From Candidatus Thiothrix sulfatifontis (lineage in GTDB: Bacteria; Pseudomonadota; Gammaproteobacteria; Thiotrichales; Thiotrichaceae), in the NCBI GenBank assembly GCA_022828425.1, contig CP094685.1, positions 2,480,001 through 2,544,000 on the forward strand: a DNA stretch of 64,000 bases, given 5' to 3'. The stretch's first letter is position 1. Every line of letters begins with the position of its first letter. The notes below the pieces were generated by a model. The model searched no databases. It was given only the letters and a program-made list of their open reading frames with translations, and was not told the DNA's origin. The translations under genes and the position numbers were made by a program. Below, piece by piece: positions 8,346-18,650 of the stretch.

Positions 8346-10856
8346 ATGAACAAAAACTTAACTGGTCTTACCCAAACCGAAGCCGCCCGCCGTTTGGCAG
8401 CCGACGGCGAAAACATGCTCCCCGGCAGTATCCCCAAATCCCTGTTTGCCATTGCCTTGAGCGTGTTTACCGAACCCATGTTCCTGATGCTGTTAGGCGC
8501 GGGCGGCATCTACCTCGCGCTGGGGAGTCGTGCCGAAGCCTCATTCCTGCTCGGTTTCGTATTCGTCGTGATTGGCATTACCCTGGCGCAAGAACGCAAG
8601 ACGCAACGTGCGCTGGAATCCTTGCGTGACCTTTCTGCGCCGCGTGCCTTGGTGGTACGTGACGGACAGGAAATCCGCATTCCGGGGCGCGAAGTGGTAC
8701 GCGGCGATGTGCTGGTATTGCACGAAGGCGACCGCATCCCTGCCGATGCCTTGCTGCTGGATGGGCAGTTGAGCGTGGATGAATCGCTGCTCACGGGTGA
8801 AGCCGTGCCGGTCAACAAATCGCCTTCGACCGCCCTGTATGCCAGCACTGTCGTCACCAAAGGCGTGGGAATGGCGGAAGTCAGCACCATCGGCGTGAAT
8901 ACCGCTGTCGGGCGTATCGGGCAAGCCTTAGCCTCGACGCTGGAAGCCCCCTCCGGTCTGCAACAAGCCTCGCGCAAGCTGATTATCGTCCTAACCATCG
9001 TAGGTTTGACCTTTGCCACCCTGCTAGTATTGCTGGGCTGGCTGTGGGACGGACGGGCGTTTCTGGACAGTTTGTTGTCGGGCATTGCACTGGCAATGGC
9101 GATTTTGCCGGAAGAAATTCCCGTCATCCTGACCGTGTTTCTGGCGCTGGGTGCATGGCGCATTTCCAAGCAAAAGGTGTTGACGCGGCGCGTGTCAGCG
9201 GTCGAAGCCTTGGGCGCAATCACGGTACTGGCGGTGGACAAAACCGGCACGCTCACCCAAAACCGCATGAAGATGGAAGAACTGGTGGCAGCGGATACAA
9301 CCTTCCGCAATGAAGGCGCAAACGCCCTGCCGGAAACTTTTCACGAACTCGCCGAATTCACCCTGTTAGCCACGCCGCTCGACCCTTTCGACCCGATGGA
9401 AAAAGCCATTCAGACCTTCGCCCAGCAATGGTTAAAGGACACGGAACATTGGCATTCACAAGCACCGGAATTTCAGTATGACCTGTCAGCCGAAATACTG
9501 GCGATGACGCAGGTATTTTCCAGCAATGATCCCACCCAGCATTTGCTGGCGTGCAAAGGTGCGCCCGAAGCCGTGGCGGATTTGTGCCATTTGCCCGCTG
9601 CCGAACGCGACATTATCCACCAGCAAGTGTTAAGCATGGCAGAGCGTGGCTTGCGCGTGTTAGGCGTTGCCAAAGGTCAATGGCAAGGCAAGGAATTGCC
9701 GCCCAGCCAGCACGATTTCAGCTTTACCTTTCTGGGGTTGGTCGGGTTTGTTGACCCACCACGAGCAGAAGTACCCGCCGCGATTGCCGAATGCCGTGCC
9801 GCTGGGGTGCGCATTATCATGATGACAGGCGATCACCCCGCCACCGCGCGGGCGATTGCGCAACAAGTCAACCTGAGTACCCGCACGGCGGTGATGACGG
9901 GCGCCGAAGTGGCGGCACTCAGCGATGCCGAATTGCACACACAATTGCAGCAAGTGGATATGTTCACCCGCTTGCAACCCGAACAAAAACTGCGGCTGGT
10001 GCAGATACTGCAACAAAACGGTGAAGTGGTCGCCATGACCGGCGATGGCGTTAACGACGCACCCGCCCTCAAAGCCGCCAATATTGGCATTGCGATGGGC
10101 GAACGCGGCACGGATGTTGCCCGCGAAGCCGCTGCCTTGGTGCTGTTGGATGACAGTTTTGCCAGCATTGTCGCCGCGATTCGCCAAGGGCGGCGCATTT
10201 ACGACAATATCACCAAGGCCACCGCGTTCACCTTCGCGGTACACATGCCGATTATTGTGTTGGCGTTGATTCCGGCGTTATTGCATTGGCCGATATTGTT
10301 GTTGCCGGTGCATATCGTGTTGCTGGAATTGCTGATCGACCCCGCCTGTTCGATTGTGTTCGAGGCTGAACCAGAAGCCAGCGACATTATGACGCGCCGA
10401 CCGCGCAAACTAAGCGATTCGCCGTTTGCGTTTAGCACGCTGCTTTACCCGTTGCTACAAGGCATTGCGGTGGCGGAAGTGTTGCTGTTGGGGTATTGGC
10501 TGATGGATGGGCAAGGCTTTCAGGCAACAGACATACGCGGGGCAATGTTCATGGGCTTGGTGCTGGGATTGTGCCTGCTCATTCTTGCCAATCGCAATGT
10601 AGCGCGGACGTTGTTGCATGGTTTGACAGCAAGTAATCCGTGGATTTGGCGGATGTTTGGCGCGGTGGGATTATTGCTTGTGGTGGTGTTTACCATCCCC
10701 GTGCTGCGCGAGATTATGGGGTTTAGCGTCATGAGTACTCCCCAACTGCTGGCGGGCATGGGCTTGGTGCTGGGGATTGGTGTGTCTCTGGAAGTTTTGC
10801 GTTGGGTCAGTGGCAAAACGACTAGCAACGGGGCACGTTACCCCGCAAAACCTTGA
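8346..10856 (+). CDS. Cation-translocating P-type ATPase (P2-like)
   Basis: 836 residues from ATG 8346; a GTG 15 bases upstream is also in frame and the ribosome site is weak, so the start is uncertain. Seen: TGE of the actuator domain (LLTGEAVPVNK), the M4 motif PEEIP, phosphorylation motif DKTGTLTQN (Asp near residue 298), nucleotide-domain KGAPE, and TGDGVNDAPALK near residue 565. About 8-10 membrane helices are visible. There are no N-terminal heavy-metal domains and no CPC motif, so it is of the Ca2+/Na+/H+-like P2/P3 type rather than a heavy-metal pump; the ion cannot be named. Its last 35 bases overlap the convergent cbpM gene. Confidence 0.85.
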   Translation: MNKNLTGLTQTEAARRLAADGENMLPGSIPKSLFAIALSVFTEPMFLMLLGAGGIYLALGSRAEASFLLGFVFVVIGITLAQERKTQRALESLRDLSAPRALVVRDGQEIRIPGREVVRGDVLVLHEGDRIPADALLLDGQLSVDESLLTGEAVPVNKSPSTALYASTVVTKGVGMAEVSTIGVNTAVGRIGQALASTLEAPSGLQQASRKLIIVLTIVGLTFATLLVLLGWLWDGRAFLDSLLSGIALAMAILPEEIPVILTVFLALGAWRISKQKVLTRRVSAVEALGAITVLAVDKTGTLTQNRMKMEELVAADTTFRNEGANALPETFHELAEFTLLATPLDPFDPMEKAIQTFAQQWLKDTEHWHSQAPEFQYDLSAEILAMTQVFSSNDPTQHLLACKGAPEAVADLCHLPAAERDIIHQQVLSMAERGLRVLGVAKGQWQGKELPPSQHDFSFTFLGLVGFVDPPRAEVPAAIAECRAAGVRIIMMTGDHPATARAIAQQVNLSTRTAVMTGAEVAALSDAELHTQLQQVDMFTRLQPEQKLRLVQILQQNGEVVAMTGDGVNDAPALKAANIGIAMGERGTDVAREAAALVLLDDSFASIVAAIRQGRRIYDNITKATAFTFAVHMPIIVLALIPALLHWPILLLPVHIVLLELLIDPACSIVFEAEPEASDIMTRRPRKLSDSPFAFSTLLYPLLQGIAVAEVLLLGYWLMDGQGFQATDIRGAMFMGLVLGLCLLILANRNVARTLLHGLTASNPWIWRMFGAVGLLLVVVFTIPVLREIMGFSVMSTPQLLAGMGLVLGIGVSLEVLRWVSGKTTSNGARYPAKP

Positions 10857-11133
10857 TTTCATCCAGCAATTCCACCGCCAAAGCAGCACCTGCCAGATTG
10901 ACACCCAAATCGCGCTGAAGCCGGATCACGGTACGCACCCTTACCAGGCTATTGCCAGCAAACTGCCAACTCGTGGTGGTTTGCTGGTAGTCGATGGGTT
11001 CGATAATCCCCTCGTCCACCATTTCCACAAGTTGTTCAGGTAGCAGACTGCAAGAACGGCACAGATCTTCCAGCGAAAACAGTGCATCGTCTTCCAAAAT
11101 TCTGCCGATGATTTCATTTATAGCGGTTTGCAT
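10822..11133 (-). CDS. cbpM: Chaperone modulator CbpM
   Basis: 103 residues from ATG 11133 (a GTG one codon upstream directly follows the cbpA stop). MerR-like helical fold: FSLEDLCRSCSLLPEQLVEMVDEGIIEP is the first helix-turn-helix, followed by VRTVIRLQRDLGVNLAGAALAVELLDEI, the leucine-rich C-terminal helix of CbpM. CbpM binds the J-domain of CbpA and inhibits it (known of the family). It sits 3 bases downstream of cbpA, the same order as in E. coli, and overlaps the end of the convergent P-type ATPase gene. Confidence 0.85.
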   Translation of the reverse strand: MQTAINEIIGRILEDDALFSLEDLCRSCSLLPEQLVEMVDEGIIEPIDYQQTTTSWQFAGNSLVRVRTVIRLQRDLGVNLAGAALAVELLDEIKVLRGNVPRC

Positions 11134-11136
11134 CAC

Positions 11137-12024
11137 TCAGACTCCCATTCCGGCACGCGGATTAAAGGCTTGTTCCAACGCCAATTCACTGTACAACGCC
11201 TTGGCTTTGTCGCTGAGGGTATCGGGCAACACCACTTTCAAGGTGACGTAAAAATCGCCCGGTGTTTGCGCGGGAATGCCGCGCCCTTTCAAGCGTAATT
11301 TGCGCCCTGTGGATGAATTGGGCGGAATTTTCATATCCACCGCACTATCCGGGGTGGGCACTTTGATGTTACCACCCAACGCGGCTTCCCACGGCGCAAG
11401 CGGCAATTCCAGATACACATCCAGCGCCTCAACGCGATACAGCGGATGCGGGTTGAAAGCGATTTCCAAATACAAATCGCCCGCTGCCCCACCGTTAATG
11501 CCGGAGCTGCCCTGTCCTTGCAAACGAATGTGCTGACCTTGCTTGACCCCTTTGGGAATTTTGACATTGAGGGTGCGTTCTTGCTGGGCAGCACGCAAAT
11601 TCAAGCTGCGCGTCGCCCCTCGGTAAGCATCTTCCAAATCAATCGACACATTGAAATGACTGTCTTCACCCTGCATGGATTGTGTCCGCCCTGCACCACC
11701 CCGCCCGCGTTGACCAAACAAGTTGGTAAGGAAATCATCAAAATCGGCAGACTGACCCGTTCCCGCAGCACCATTGGATGGTGGCGGACGGAAATCACGC
11801 TGGGCTTTCAAGTCTTCGCCCAACTGATCATAGGCAGCGCGTTTTTCCGGGTCTTTCAAGACTTCGTAGGCTTCGCCCACTTCTTTGAACTGCTCCTCGG
11901 CATTCACTTCCTTGCTGATGTCAGGGTGGTATTTACGCGCCAGTTTGCGGTAGACACGCTTGATGTCATCCTGCGTGGCTTCTTTGGTCAAACCCAGAAC
12001 TTGGTAATAATCCTTGTATTCCAT
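11137..12024 (-). CDS. cbpA: DnaJ-type co-chaperone, curved DNA-binding protein CbpA
   Basis: 295 residues. J-domain at residues 1-70 (YKDYYQVLGLTKEATQDDIK) with the HPD motif in KYHPDIS; a Gly/Phe-poor linker; and two DnaJ C-terminal beta domains (SIDLEDAYRGATRSL; DLYLEIAFNPHPLYR; DMKIPPNSSTGRKLRLKGRG). There is no zinc-finger CXXCXGXG repeat, which separates CbpA from DnaJ. It stimulates DnaK and can bind DNA. It forms a two-gene operon with cbpM. A GTG immediately before the ATG is an alternative start. Confidence 0.9.
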   Translation of the reverse strand: MEYKDYYQVLGLTKEATQDDIKRVYRKLARKYHPDISKEVNAEEQFKEVGEAYEVLKDPEKRAAYDQLGEDLKAQRDFRPPPSNGAAGTGQSADFDDFLTNLFGQRGRGGAGRTQSMQGEDSHFNVSIDLEDAYRGATRSLNLRAAQQERTLNVKIPKGVKQGQHIRLQGQGSSGINGGAAGDLYLEIAFNPHPLYRVEALDVYLELPLAPWEAALGGNIKVPTPDSAVDMKIPPNSSTGRKLRLKGRGIPAQTPGDFYVTLKVVLPDTLSDKAKALYSELALEQAFNPRAGMGV

Positions 12025-12092
12025 CACACACTCTGCCGTTTAATAGGATTAATCATCTATCACCATAATATGGTCGTATTGTATGTTTTAAA

Positions 12093-12668
12093 TCAATCAT
12101 TACTATAAGAACGTATTTTCCATACCACAAAAACCAGCACCAATGCGATTAATACAACAGCGGCTAATAGAATAATCCACAGAAATTGTCCAACGTAAGC
12201 AGCCATTAATAGCGTCAACAGTAACAACGCCCCCACCACGTACAATTTCCATGACACCAACATTCCATCGACAAACGTCGCGAAAGTCAGCATCAATAAC
12301 ACCAGTAAACCCATCGTATCCACATTGATACGCCCTGCCTCCAGCAGTCGGTAAATGACCGCCACGGCAACCAGTGCCGCACCCCACAAAATAGCTTGCT
12401 GATACAATAGCTTACCACTATGCAATAACCCCAGCTTTTTGGAACGCCAGCTTCCCCATACCGTTGTCGTCAGTGCCAGAAATACCAACATATAGCTCCA
12501 GTAGCTGTAGGCATTGTCTACGCGGTAATTGGTAATACCCACGCCCAACAAAGCCAGAAACACAATGCCGATAAACAACGCAGCATCCACTTTTAAAACT
12601 TGTTTAAATGTAGCACTGGATTCTGCTACGGACGGATTGGCATGAGACTCAGAATTAGCAGTGTCCAT
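12093..12668 (-). CDS. Integral membrane protein of unknown function
   Basis: 191 residues. A polar N-terminal tail of about 25 residues is followed by about six hydrophobic segments (ALFIGIVFLALLGVGI; YWSYMLVFLALTTTVWG; AILWGAALVAVAVIYRL; MGLLVLLMLTFATFV; LYVVGALLLLTLLMAAYV; FLWIILLAAVVLIALVLVFV) and a short charged end. No recognised domain. The ATG at 12668 is preferred over the GTG one codon earlier because AGGGAG is well spaced. It lies upstream of cbpA in the same direction with a 68-base gap, so it may or may not be co-transcribed. The 241 bases to the next divergent gene hold no clear gene. Confidence 0.6.
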   Translation of the reverse strand: MDTANSESHANPSVAESSATFKQVLKVDAALFIGIVFLALLGVGITNYRVDNAYSYWSYMLVFLALTTTVWGSWRSKKLGLLHSGKLLYQQAILWGAALVAVAVIYRLLEAGRINVDTMGLLVLLMLTFATFVDGMLVSWKLYVVGALLLLTLLMAAYVGQFLWIILLAAVVLIALVLVFVVWKIRSYSND

Positions 12669-12909
12669 CACTTTCTCCCTGTAATGATTATTATGTTACG
12701 GAAATATTTATTTGATTAGCATAGACAAATCTTGTATTAATAATGACAGAAGCTTGCAACATAAGCAAATTTAGCGCCTAATGAAATCGAACTTAGTTTT
12801 TATTATTATCTAAAAAACCATCTGGCATTCAGTATAAAAACCCATGTGTTTTTATCGCAAATCATAGAACATTATTATGTTCAAAAATACCGTTTAAAAA
12901 GGTGTTGTC

Positions 12910-13275
12910 ATGTCAAATCTTGGACTAAAAAATGAAAGGCTTCTGTACCACGCCATTGAAGACGTATCACTGACAGAAATTCACCAGCGGGTAAAGCAAA
13001 ATGCCGCTTCCCTGAATATGACCCCAAGCACCGCAGTGCTTGAAGTGGTGGACACCCTGTTCAAGCATTATCAGGAAAATACCAACAATGACCAAAGTCA
13101 GCAGATTCACAACGCGGTGCGTTTCCTCGATCAGGCTTTTGCCCATAAAGGTGGTAGCAAGTATTTGGAAGAACTGTTTCCGAGCGGACAAGGTGTGATC
13201 CGCACCATCCATGCTTTGGCGGGTTTGCCCCCATTGCAAATGGATGTCGATAAAGGCTTGGGGACAGCGTTATGA
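12910..13275 (+). CDS. DsrC/TusE-like protein lacking the conserved cysteines
   Basis: 121 residues. The second half reads GGSKYLEELFPSGQGVIRT then ALAGLPP, which parallels the DsrC/TusE segment around GNSKYLYELFPYGP and KIAGLPKP; LNMTPSTAVLEVVDTLFKHY parallels the ELTPEHWEVINFVRDYY helix. The protein contains no cysteine at all, so neither of the two DsrC redox cysteines is present and it cannot act as the usual sulfur carrier. Cysteine-free DsrC relatives have been suggested to be regulatory (known, from memory). It overlaps the transaldolase start by 4 bases (ATGA), so it is probably translationally coupled to carbon-metabolism genes. Confidence 0.6.
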   Translation: MSNLGLKNERLLYHAIEDVSLTEIHQRVKQNAASLNMTPSTAVLEVVDTLFKHYQENTNNDQSQQIHNAVRFLDQAFAHKGGSKYLEELFPSGQGVIRTIHALAGLPPLQMDVDKGLGTAL

Positions 13276-14363
13276 ACCACAATCCTTTGAACCATTTAGC
13301 CACCTTCGGGCAATCCATCTGGCTGGATTATATTCGGCGTGACCTGATAACTAGCGGCGAACTGCAACGTTTGATTGAGGACGATGACTTACGTGGCATC
13401 ACCTCCAACCCCGCCATTTTCGAGAAAGCCATCACCGACAGCCACGCTTACGATGCTGCCATTCACGCGCTGGCACAGCAAGGCAACAGTGCCGAAGCCA
13501 TCTACGAAACCCTCAGCCAGCAAGACGTGCAAAGTGCCGCTGACGCATTCCGCCCACTTTACGACCGCACCAACGGCAAAGATGGTTACGTTAGTTTGGA
13601 AGTCAACCCGCACCTTGCGCACAATACCGACGGCACATTGCAGGAAGCACGCCGCTTGTGGGCAGCCTTGAACCGCCCGAATGTCTTCATCAAAATCCCC
13701 GCGACTACCGCCGGATTGCCCGCCATCCAGCGACTTATCAGCGAAGGCATTAACGTCAACGTCACCCTGCTGTTTGGCTTGCCGCGCTATCGGCAAGTCG
13801 CCGAGGCTTACATCGCAGGCATTGAAACTCGCCTCGCGCAAGGCGAATCCGTGCAGCAAGTCGCCTCCGTCGCCAGTTTCTTTGTTAGCCGCATTGATGC
13901 GCTGCTAGACCCGCTGTTAGAAACCCCAGCGGCACAAGCGTTAGGCGGACAAGTGGCGGTTGCCAGCGCGAAAATTGCATACCAAATCTACCAAGAAACC
14001 TTCAACAGTGAACGCTTTGAAGCCTTGGAAGCGCAAGGCGCAAACGTCCAACAGCTGTTATGGGCAAGCACCAGCAGCAAAAATCCCGCGTTCAGCGATG
14101 TAAAATACGTCGAAGCCTTGATCGGTGCGGATACAGTCAACACCTTGCCGCTGGAAACCCTTAACGCCTACCGCGACCACGGCGAACCGCAAGCGCAGCT
14201 CGAACAAGGTGTCGCCGAAGCCCGTCAGGTATTGGCACAACTGCCCACGCTGGGCATCGACCTTAACCAATTAACCCAACAGCTTGAAGACGAAGGTGTC
14301 GAAAAATTCAATAAACCGTTCGACAAGCTGCTAACAATATTGGCGCAACGTAATGCCGAATAA
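13272..14363 (+). CDS. tal: Transaldolase
   Basis: 363 residues. TIM-barrel transaldolase of the longer TalB2-like subfamily: [11 protein letters not shown] near the start, [23 protein letters not shown], the Schiff-base lysine in NVFIKIPAT (about residue 140), [15 protein letters not shown] and [15 protein letters not shown]. It transfers a dihydroxyacetone unit between sedoheptulose-7-phosphate and glyceraldehyde-3-phosphate in the cytoplasmic pentose phosphate pathway. It is coupled to the upstream DsrC-like gene by ATGA and followed after 13 bases by phosphoketolase, so the operon handles pentose phosphates. Confidence 0.9.
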   Translation: MNHNPLNHLATFGQSIWLDYIRRDLITSGELQRLIEDDDLRGITSNPAIFEKAITDSHAYDAAIHALAQQGNSAEAIYETLSQQDVQSAADAFRPLYDRTNGKDGYVSLEVNPHLAHNTDGTLQEARRLWAALNRPNVFIKIPATTAGLPAIQRLISEGINVNVTLLFGLPRYRQVAEAYIAGIETRLAQGESVQQVASVASFFVSRIDALLDPLLETPAAQALGGQVAVASAKIAYQIYQETFNSERFEALEAQGANVQQLLWASTSSKNPAFSDVKYVEALIGADTVNTLPLETLNAYRDHGEPQAQLEQGVAEARQVLAQLPTLGIDLNQLTQQLEDEGVEKFNKPFDKLLTILAQRNAE

Positions 14364-14376
14364 GGAATGTCAAACC

Positions 14377-16743
14377 ATGACCACTCCACTCTCCCCCGAA
14401 CTGCTAGGTCGGATGGACGCTTACTGGCGTGCCGCTAATTACCTCTCCGTCGGACAGATTTACCTGTTCGACAACCCGCTGCTCAAACGCCCACTGACAC
14501 TGGCGGATGTGAAACACACTCTGCTGGGGCATTGGGGTACAACGCCGGGACAGAACTTCATTTACGTGCATTTAAATCGCATTATCAAACAATACGACCT
14601 CAGTATGCTCTACATCTCCGGCCCCGGACACGGCGGGCCAGCGGTGGTGAGCAATACCTACCTCGAAGGCACGTACAGCGAAATCTACCCCGACATCAGC
14701 CAAGATGAGGCTGGGTTGCAAAAGCTGTTCCTGCAATTTTCGTTTCCCGGCGGCATTCCCAGCCATGCATCGCCGGAATGCCCCGGCTCAATCCACGAAG
14801 GCGGCGAACTGGGCTATTCACTGAGCCATGCGTTCGGCGCAGTATTCGACAATCCCGATCTGGTGGTGGCGTGCGTGGTCGGCGATGGCGAGGCTGAAAC
14901 GGGGCCGCTGGCAACGTCATGGCATTCCAACAAGTTCCTTGATCCGGTGACGGATGGGGTGGTGTTGCCGATCCTGCACCTCAACGGCTACAAGATTGCC
15001 AACCCGACCGTGCTTGCCCGCATCAGCCGCGAGGAACTGGAACAGTTATTGCGCGGCTACGGCTGGACACCCTATTTCGTCGAAGGTCACGAACCGGAGC
15101 TGATGCACGCCGCAATGGCAGCAACGCTCGACACGGTGATGGCGCAAATTAAAGCCATCCAGCAAGCAGCGCGTGTCCACGGCGATTTGACCCGTCCTCG
15201 CTGGCCGATGATCGTGCTGGTATCCCCCAAAGGCTGGACGGGGCCAAAGATCGTCGATGGCGTGCAAATCGAAGGCACGTTCCGGGCGCATCAAGTGCCA
15301 CTTTCCAACCCCGCTGCCCATCCCGAACACCTCCAATTGCTGGAAGATTGGCTCAAAAGCTATCGCCCCGATGAGCTTTTCGATAAACACGGACGATTGC
15401 TAGCAGAACTGGCAGAACTTGCGCCCACGGGTGAGCGGCGTATGGGTGCAAATCCTCACGCCAACGGCGGCATGTTGCTGCGCGATTTGCGGATGCCGGA
15501 TTTCCAAGATTACGCGGTGGACGTAACCACGCCCGGTGTGCGCGGCATCGGCGATACCCGCGTACTGGGACGTTTTTTACGCGATGTGGTAACGCTAAAC
15601 GATGAACAACGCAATTTTCGCATCTTCGCTCCCGATGAAACACTGTCCAACGGCCTCGAAGCCCTGTTTGAAGTCACCCAACGTCAATGGGATGCTGCAA
15701 CGGTAGCAAATGACGAATTTCTCGCCCCCAGCGGGCGAGTGCTGGATTCGATGCTCAGCGAACATCAATGCGAAGGCTGGCTGGAAGGTTATTTGCTAAC
15801 CGGGCGGCACGGGCTATTCACTTGCTACGAAGCTTTCATCCACATCATTGATTCGATGTTCAACCAGCACGCCAAGTGGCTGAAAGTCACCGCGCATCTA
15901 CCCTGGCGGCGCAAGATTGCCTCGTTGAATTACCTGCTGACTTCGCACGTCTGGCGGCAAACTGCCAACGGTTTTACCCACCAAGACCCCGGTTTCATCG
16001 ACCATGTGGTGAACAAGAAAGCCGAAGTCGTGCGGGTGTATTTTCCGCCGGATGCCAATTGCTTGCTGTCGGTGATGGATCATTGCTTACGCAGCTGCCA
16101 CTACGTCAACGTGGTGATTGCGGGCAAACACCCTGCCCCGCAATGGTTGTCGATGGATGCCGCCGTCAAGCATTGCACCCAAGGTATCAGCATCTGGCAA
16201 TGGGCAAGTAACGACCAAGAGGCGGAAACTGATGTAGTCATGGCGTGTTGTGGCGATGTGCCGACGCTGGAAACGTTGGCGGCGGTGTCGATCTTGCGTG
16301 AACATTTGCCCGATTTGAAAGTCCGCGTGGTCAATATCGTCGATTTGATGAAACTGCAACCGCAAAGCGAGCATCCGCACGGCTTGAGCGATGCCGATTT
16401 CGACACGATTTTCACCAAGGACAAGCCGGTGATTTTCGCTTTTCATGCCTACCCGTGGCTAATCCATCGGCTCACTTATCGGCGTACCAACCATGAGAAT
16501 TTCTATGTGCGTGGCTACAAGGAAGAAGGCACGATTAGTACGCCGTTCGACATGACGGTGGTGAATGATCTCGACCGCTTCCATTTGGTGATGGATGCCA
16601 TTGACCGCTTGCCGCAAACGGCTGACCAAGGTAGCTACTTGAAGCAGCAGCTTAAGGACAAATTAGTGGAACATCGGCAATATATTAACCAGTATGGGCG
16701 GGATATGCCGGAAATTCGGAATTGGGTGTGGGAAAAGACCTAA
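14377..16743 (+). CDS. xfp: Xylulose-5-phosphate/fructose-6-phosphate phosphoketolase
   Basis: 788 residues from the ATG at 14377, preceded by AAGGA at a good distance; an ATG 8 codons earlier lies inside the tal stop region. Seen: [21 protein letters not shown] at the N-terminus, [28 protein letters not shown], and [14 protein letters not shown] for thiamine diphosphate and metal binding. A C-terminal phosphoketolase domain contains [11 protein letters not shown] and a run ending [19 protein letters not shown]. The enzyme splits xylulose-5-phosphate (or fructose-6-phosphate) with phosphate into acetyl phosphate and an aldose phosphate. Together with tal it gives a carbon route to acetyl units without decarboxylation. 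Confidence 0.92.
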   Translation: MTTPLSPELLGRMDAYWRAANYLSVGQIYLFDNPLLKRPLTLADVKHTLLGHWGTTPGQNFIYVHLNRIIKQYDLSMLYISGPGHGGPAVVSNTYLEGTYSEIYPDISQDEAGLQKLFLQFSFPGGIPSHASPECPGSIHEGGELGYSLSHAFGAVFDNPDLVVACVVGDGEAETGPLATSWHSNKFLDPVTDGVVLPILHLNGYKIANPTVLARISREELEQLLRGYGWTPYFVEGHEPELMHAAMAATLDTVMAQIKAIQQAARVHGDLTRPRWPMIVLVSPKGWTGPKIVDGVQIEGTFRAHQVPLSNPAAHPEHLQLLEDWLKSYRPDELFDKHGRLLAELAELAPTGERRMGANPHANGGMLLRDLRMPDFQDYAVDVTTPGVRGIGDTRVLGRFLRDVVTLNDEQRNFRIFAPDETLSNGLEALFEVTQRQWDAATVANDEFLAPSGRVLDSMLSEHQCEGWLEGYLLTGRHGLFTCYEAFIHIIDSMFNQHAKWLKVTAHLPWRRKIASLNYLLTSHVWRQTANGFTHQDPGFIDHVVNKKAEVVRVYFPPDANCLLSVMDHCLRSCHYVNVVIAGKHPAPQWLSMDAAVKHCTQGISIWQWASNDQEAETDVVMACCGDVPTLETLAAVSILREHLPDLKVRVVNIVDLMKLQPQSEHPHGLSDADFDTIFTKDKPVIFAFHAYPWLIHRLTYRRTNHENFYVRGYKEEGTISTPFDMTVVNDLDRFHLVMDAIDRLPQTADQGSYLKQQLKDKLVEHRQYINQYGRDMPEIRNWVWEKT

Positions 16744-16793
16744 CCGGAAGTATCTACAATCAGTGAAGGACGCTTTAACATTACACCCAATTT

Positions 16794-17402
16794 CTAAAAC
16801 GGAATATCGTCTTCAAAATCAAAGGCATCATGGGATTTATGGACAACTTTTTGTAACCCATTCTTCACCAAAAGCTGATTTAGTTTAACCAAACTCTGCC
16901 CTTCAGCAAACACCGTTGCTGAAGCAGCCCCTTCTCTCAACTTTTCAAGATAAGCTATGGGCAAATCACGTATGTCGTTCAAATACGTTAGTTTTACCAA
17001 CACTTCCTTTTCTTCATTGGTTTGCAAGATAGTGTCAACGAAGCATGTCAGCATTTTGGTTCGACTTTTCGGCGAAGCAACCAAGATTCCAAAAATTTCC
17101 TTGGCGACCTGCATGATTGTTTTATTACCATTCCCTACATTTAAGCCTTGGTATTTTTCAATAAATCCGTAAGGGGTTACGCCTTTAACGATAGGGATAA
17201 CCAAAACACCGCGCCCAATAGCGATACCAACTTCTTGGTCTGTCCAATTACTTTCCTTGAAACCCTGCATCAAGATCGCAGCCAAGGCATCCATAGAAAA
17301 TAAGCCTGCTTCAATTTCATCTTGCCATTCTTTGGTAGGTTCAATGTCAACGTGTGCCACAAAAGCTGAAATGCCAAATCGCTTTAGCATGATACTCCCC
17401 AT
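16794..17402 (-). pseudogene. 3' part of a TIR-domain gene interrupted by an IS3-family element
   Basis: This frame encodes the larger part of a TIR domain: KRFGISAFVAHVDIEPTKEW, then SMDALAAILMQGF, NWTDQEVG (the Glu is at the place of the TIR NADase glutamate) and PIVKGVTPYGFIEKYQGL, plus a helical C-terminal region of about 90 residues. The gene's own sequence ends at 17387; the bases to 17402 are the end of the insertion sequence, which happens to offer an ATG (MLKRFG). The missing start of the TIR domain is on the other side of the element at 18654-18995 and joins in frame through a 3-base duplication. TIR proteins of this type act as NADases in phage defence (family knowledge). Confidence 0.8.
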
Positions 17403-17453
17403 ATTCTAGACCACTGACTAAGATAAGAGGATAGCAGCGAAAGGAGGCATTAC

Positions 17454-17744
17454 ATGGCAAATGTGCGCAAACATCATACAGCGGAGTTCAAAGCAAAAGT
17501 AGCACTGGAGGCCATTCGGCAACAGAAAACCACAAACGAACTGATCGCTGCATACGCTATCCAAGCGGCTCAAATCAGCACTTGGAAAAAACAGGCACTA
17601 GCCGCCATCCCGTTGGCTTTTTCCAGTAAAAGAGACCGTGAGCAACATAACCAGCAAGCGGAGATTGACGAGTTATACCGCCAACTGGGGCAAGTCGTTG
17701 CCGAGCGTGATTGGCTGAAAAAAAAGTCATCGGGTATCCGTTAG
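17454..17744 (+). CDS. IS3-family transposase OrfA (helix-turn-helix)
   Basis: 96 residues. A helix-turn-helix Tnp_1 domain (HHTAEFKAKVALEAIRQQKT, then AAYAIQAAQISTWKKQAL) is followed by a leucine-zipper-like coiled coil (EIDELYRQLGQVVAERDWLKKK). It binds the element's terminal repeats and, fused to OrfB by -1 frameshifting, forms the active transposase. The frame passes through CTGAAAAAAAAGTC, an A8 slippery run at about 17718-17727, close to the end of orfA. AAAGGAGG precedes the ATG. Confidence 0.9.
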   Translation: MANVRKHHTAEFKAKVALEAIRQQKTTNELIAAYAIQAAQISTWKKQALAAIPLAFSSKRDREQHNQQAEIDELYRQLGQVVAERDWLKKKSSGIR

Positions 17745-18622
17745 CCATCAGGAAAGCGTTGGTTGAACCCGCAAATGCGGCGTTTAGCTTACGGCAGCAG
17801 TGTGGATTGCTGGGCATCAACCGCTCCAGTTTGTACTACCAGCCGCAAGGTGAAAGCGAGGAAAACCTGTTGTTGATGCGCTTATTGGATGAGCAATACA
17901 CCCAAACACCGTACTATGGGGTACTCAAAATGACAGCGCATTTGCGTACCTTGGGGCATAGGGTGAACGAAAAGCGGGTGAGGCGGCTATTGCGCACGAT
18001 GGGTCTGGAAGCGGTTTACCAAAAGCCCAACACCAGCAAACCCAACCCTGAACATGAGATTTTCCCTTACTTGCTACGGGGTTTGGTGATTGACCGCTGC
18101 GATCAAGTGTGGAGTACTGACATCACGTACATCAGGCTGGCACACGGCTTTGTCTACCTGATGGCAGTGATTGACTGGTATAGCCGTTATGTACTGGGTT
18201 GGGCAATCAGTACCACGTTGGAAGCTGATTTTTGCATTGAAGCAGTTGGTGAGTTACTGGACAGCGGGTCGTGTGAAATCTTCAATACCGACCAAGGCGC
18301 ACAGTTCACGACACCACGTTTCACTGCACCGCTGCTCAACAAAGGCATCCGTGTCAGTATGGACGGGCGAGGACGCGCACTGCACAATATTTTTATTGAA
18401 CGGCTGTGGCGGACAGTCAAATATGAACATGTTTATTTGCAGGATATACAAACGGTACAGGAGGCAAGAACAGGCTTGCGGGACTACTTCCAGTTCTACA
18501 ACCACCAACGCTTGCATCAGTCCCTCGACTACCGCACACCGGCTACTGTGTATTTTGCAGGACGGCAGGATAGGCAAAGGAAGACAGATTTTTATCAACC
18601 AGCGGTTATCTTAATTTCTTGA
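17711..18622 (+). CDS. IS3-family transposase OrfB (DDE integrase domain)
   Basis: 303 residues as an open frame, -1 relative to orfA. N-terminal HTH_21-like region (LGINRSSLYYQP; YYGVLKMTAHLRTLGHRVNEKRV), then the rve integrase core with the DDE triad: D in WSTDITYI, D in FNTDQGAQFT, E in IFIERLWRTVKYE. It catalyses strand cleavage and joining. It is probably made mainly as an OrfA-OrfB fusion through the A8 slippery run. No internal stop is seen, so the element may be active. Confidence 0.9.
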   Translation: MAEKKVIGYPLAIRKALVEPANAAFSLRQQCGLLGINRSSLYYQPQGESEENLLLMRLLDEQYTQTPYYGVLKMTAHLRTLGHRVNEKRVRRLLRTMGLEAVYQKPNTSKPNPEHEIFPYLLRGLVIDRCDQVWSTDITYIRLAHGFVYLMAVIDWYSRYVLGWAISTTLEADFCIEAVGELLDSGSCEIFNTDQGAQFTTPRFTAPLLNKGIRVSMDGRGRALHNIFIERLWRTVKYEHVYLQDIQTVQEARTGLRDYFQFYNHQRLHQSLDYRTPATVYFAGRQDRQRKTDFYQPAVILIS

Positions 18623-18650
18623 GATTGTGGTCTTGACAATGGGGAGTACC

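Noticed and set aside
12910-13275. Functional DsrC/TusE sulfur carrier
   Set aside because: There is no cysteine in the protein.
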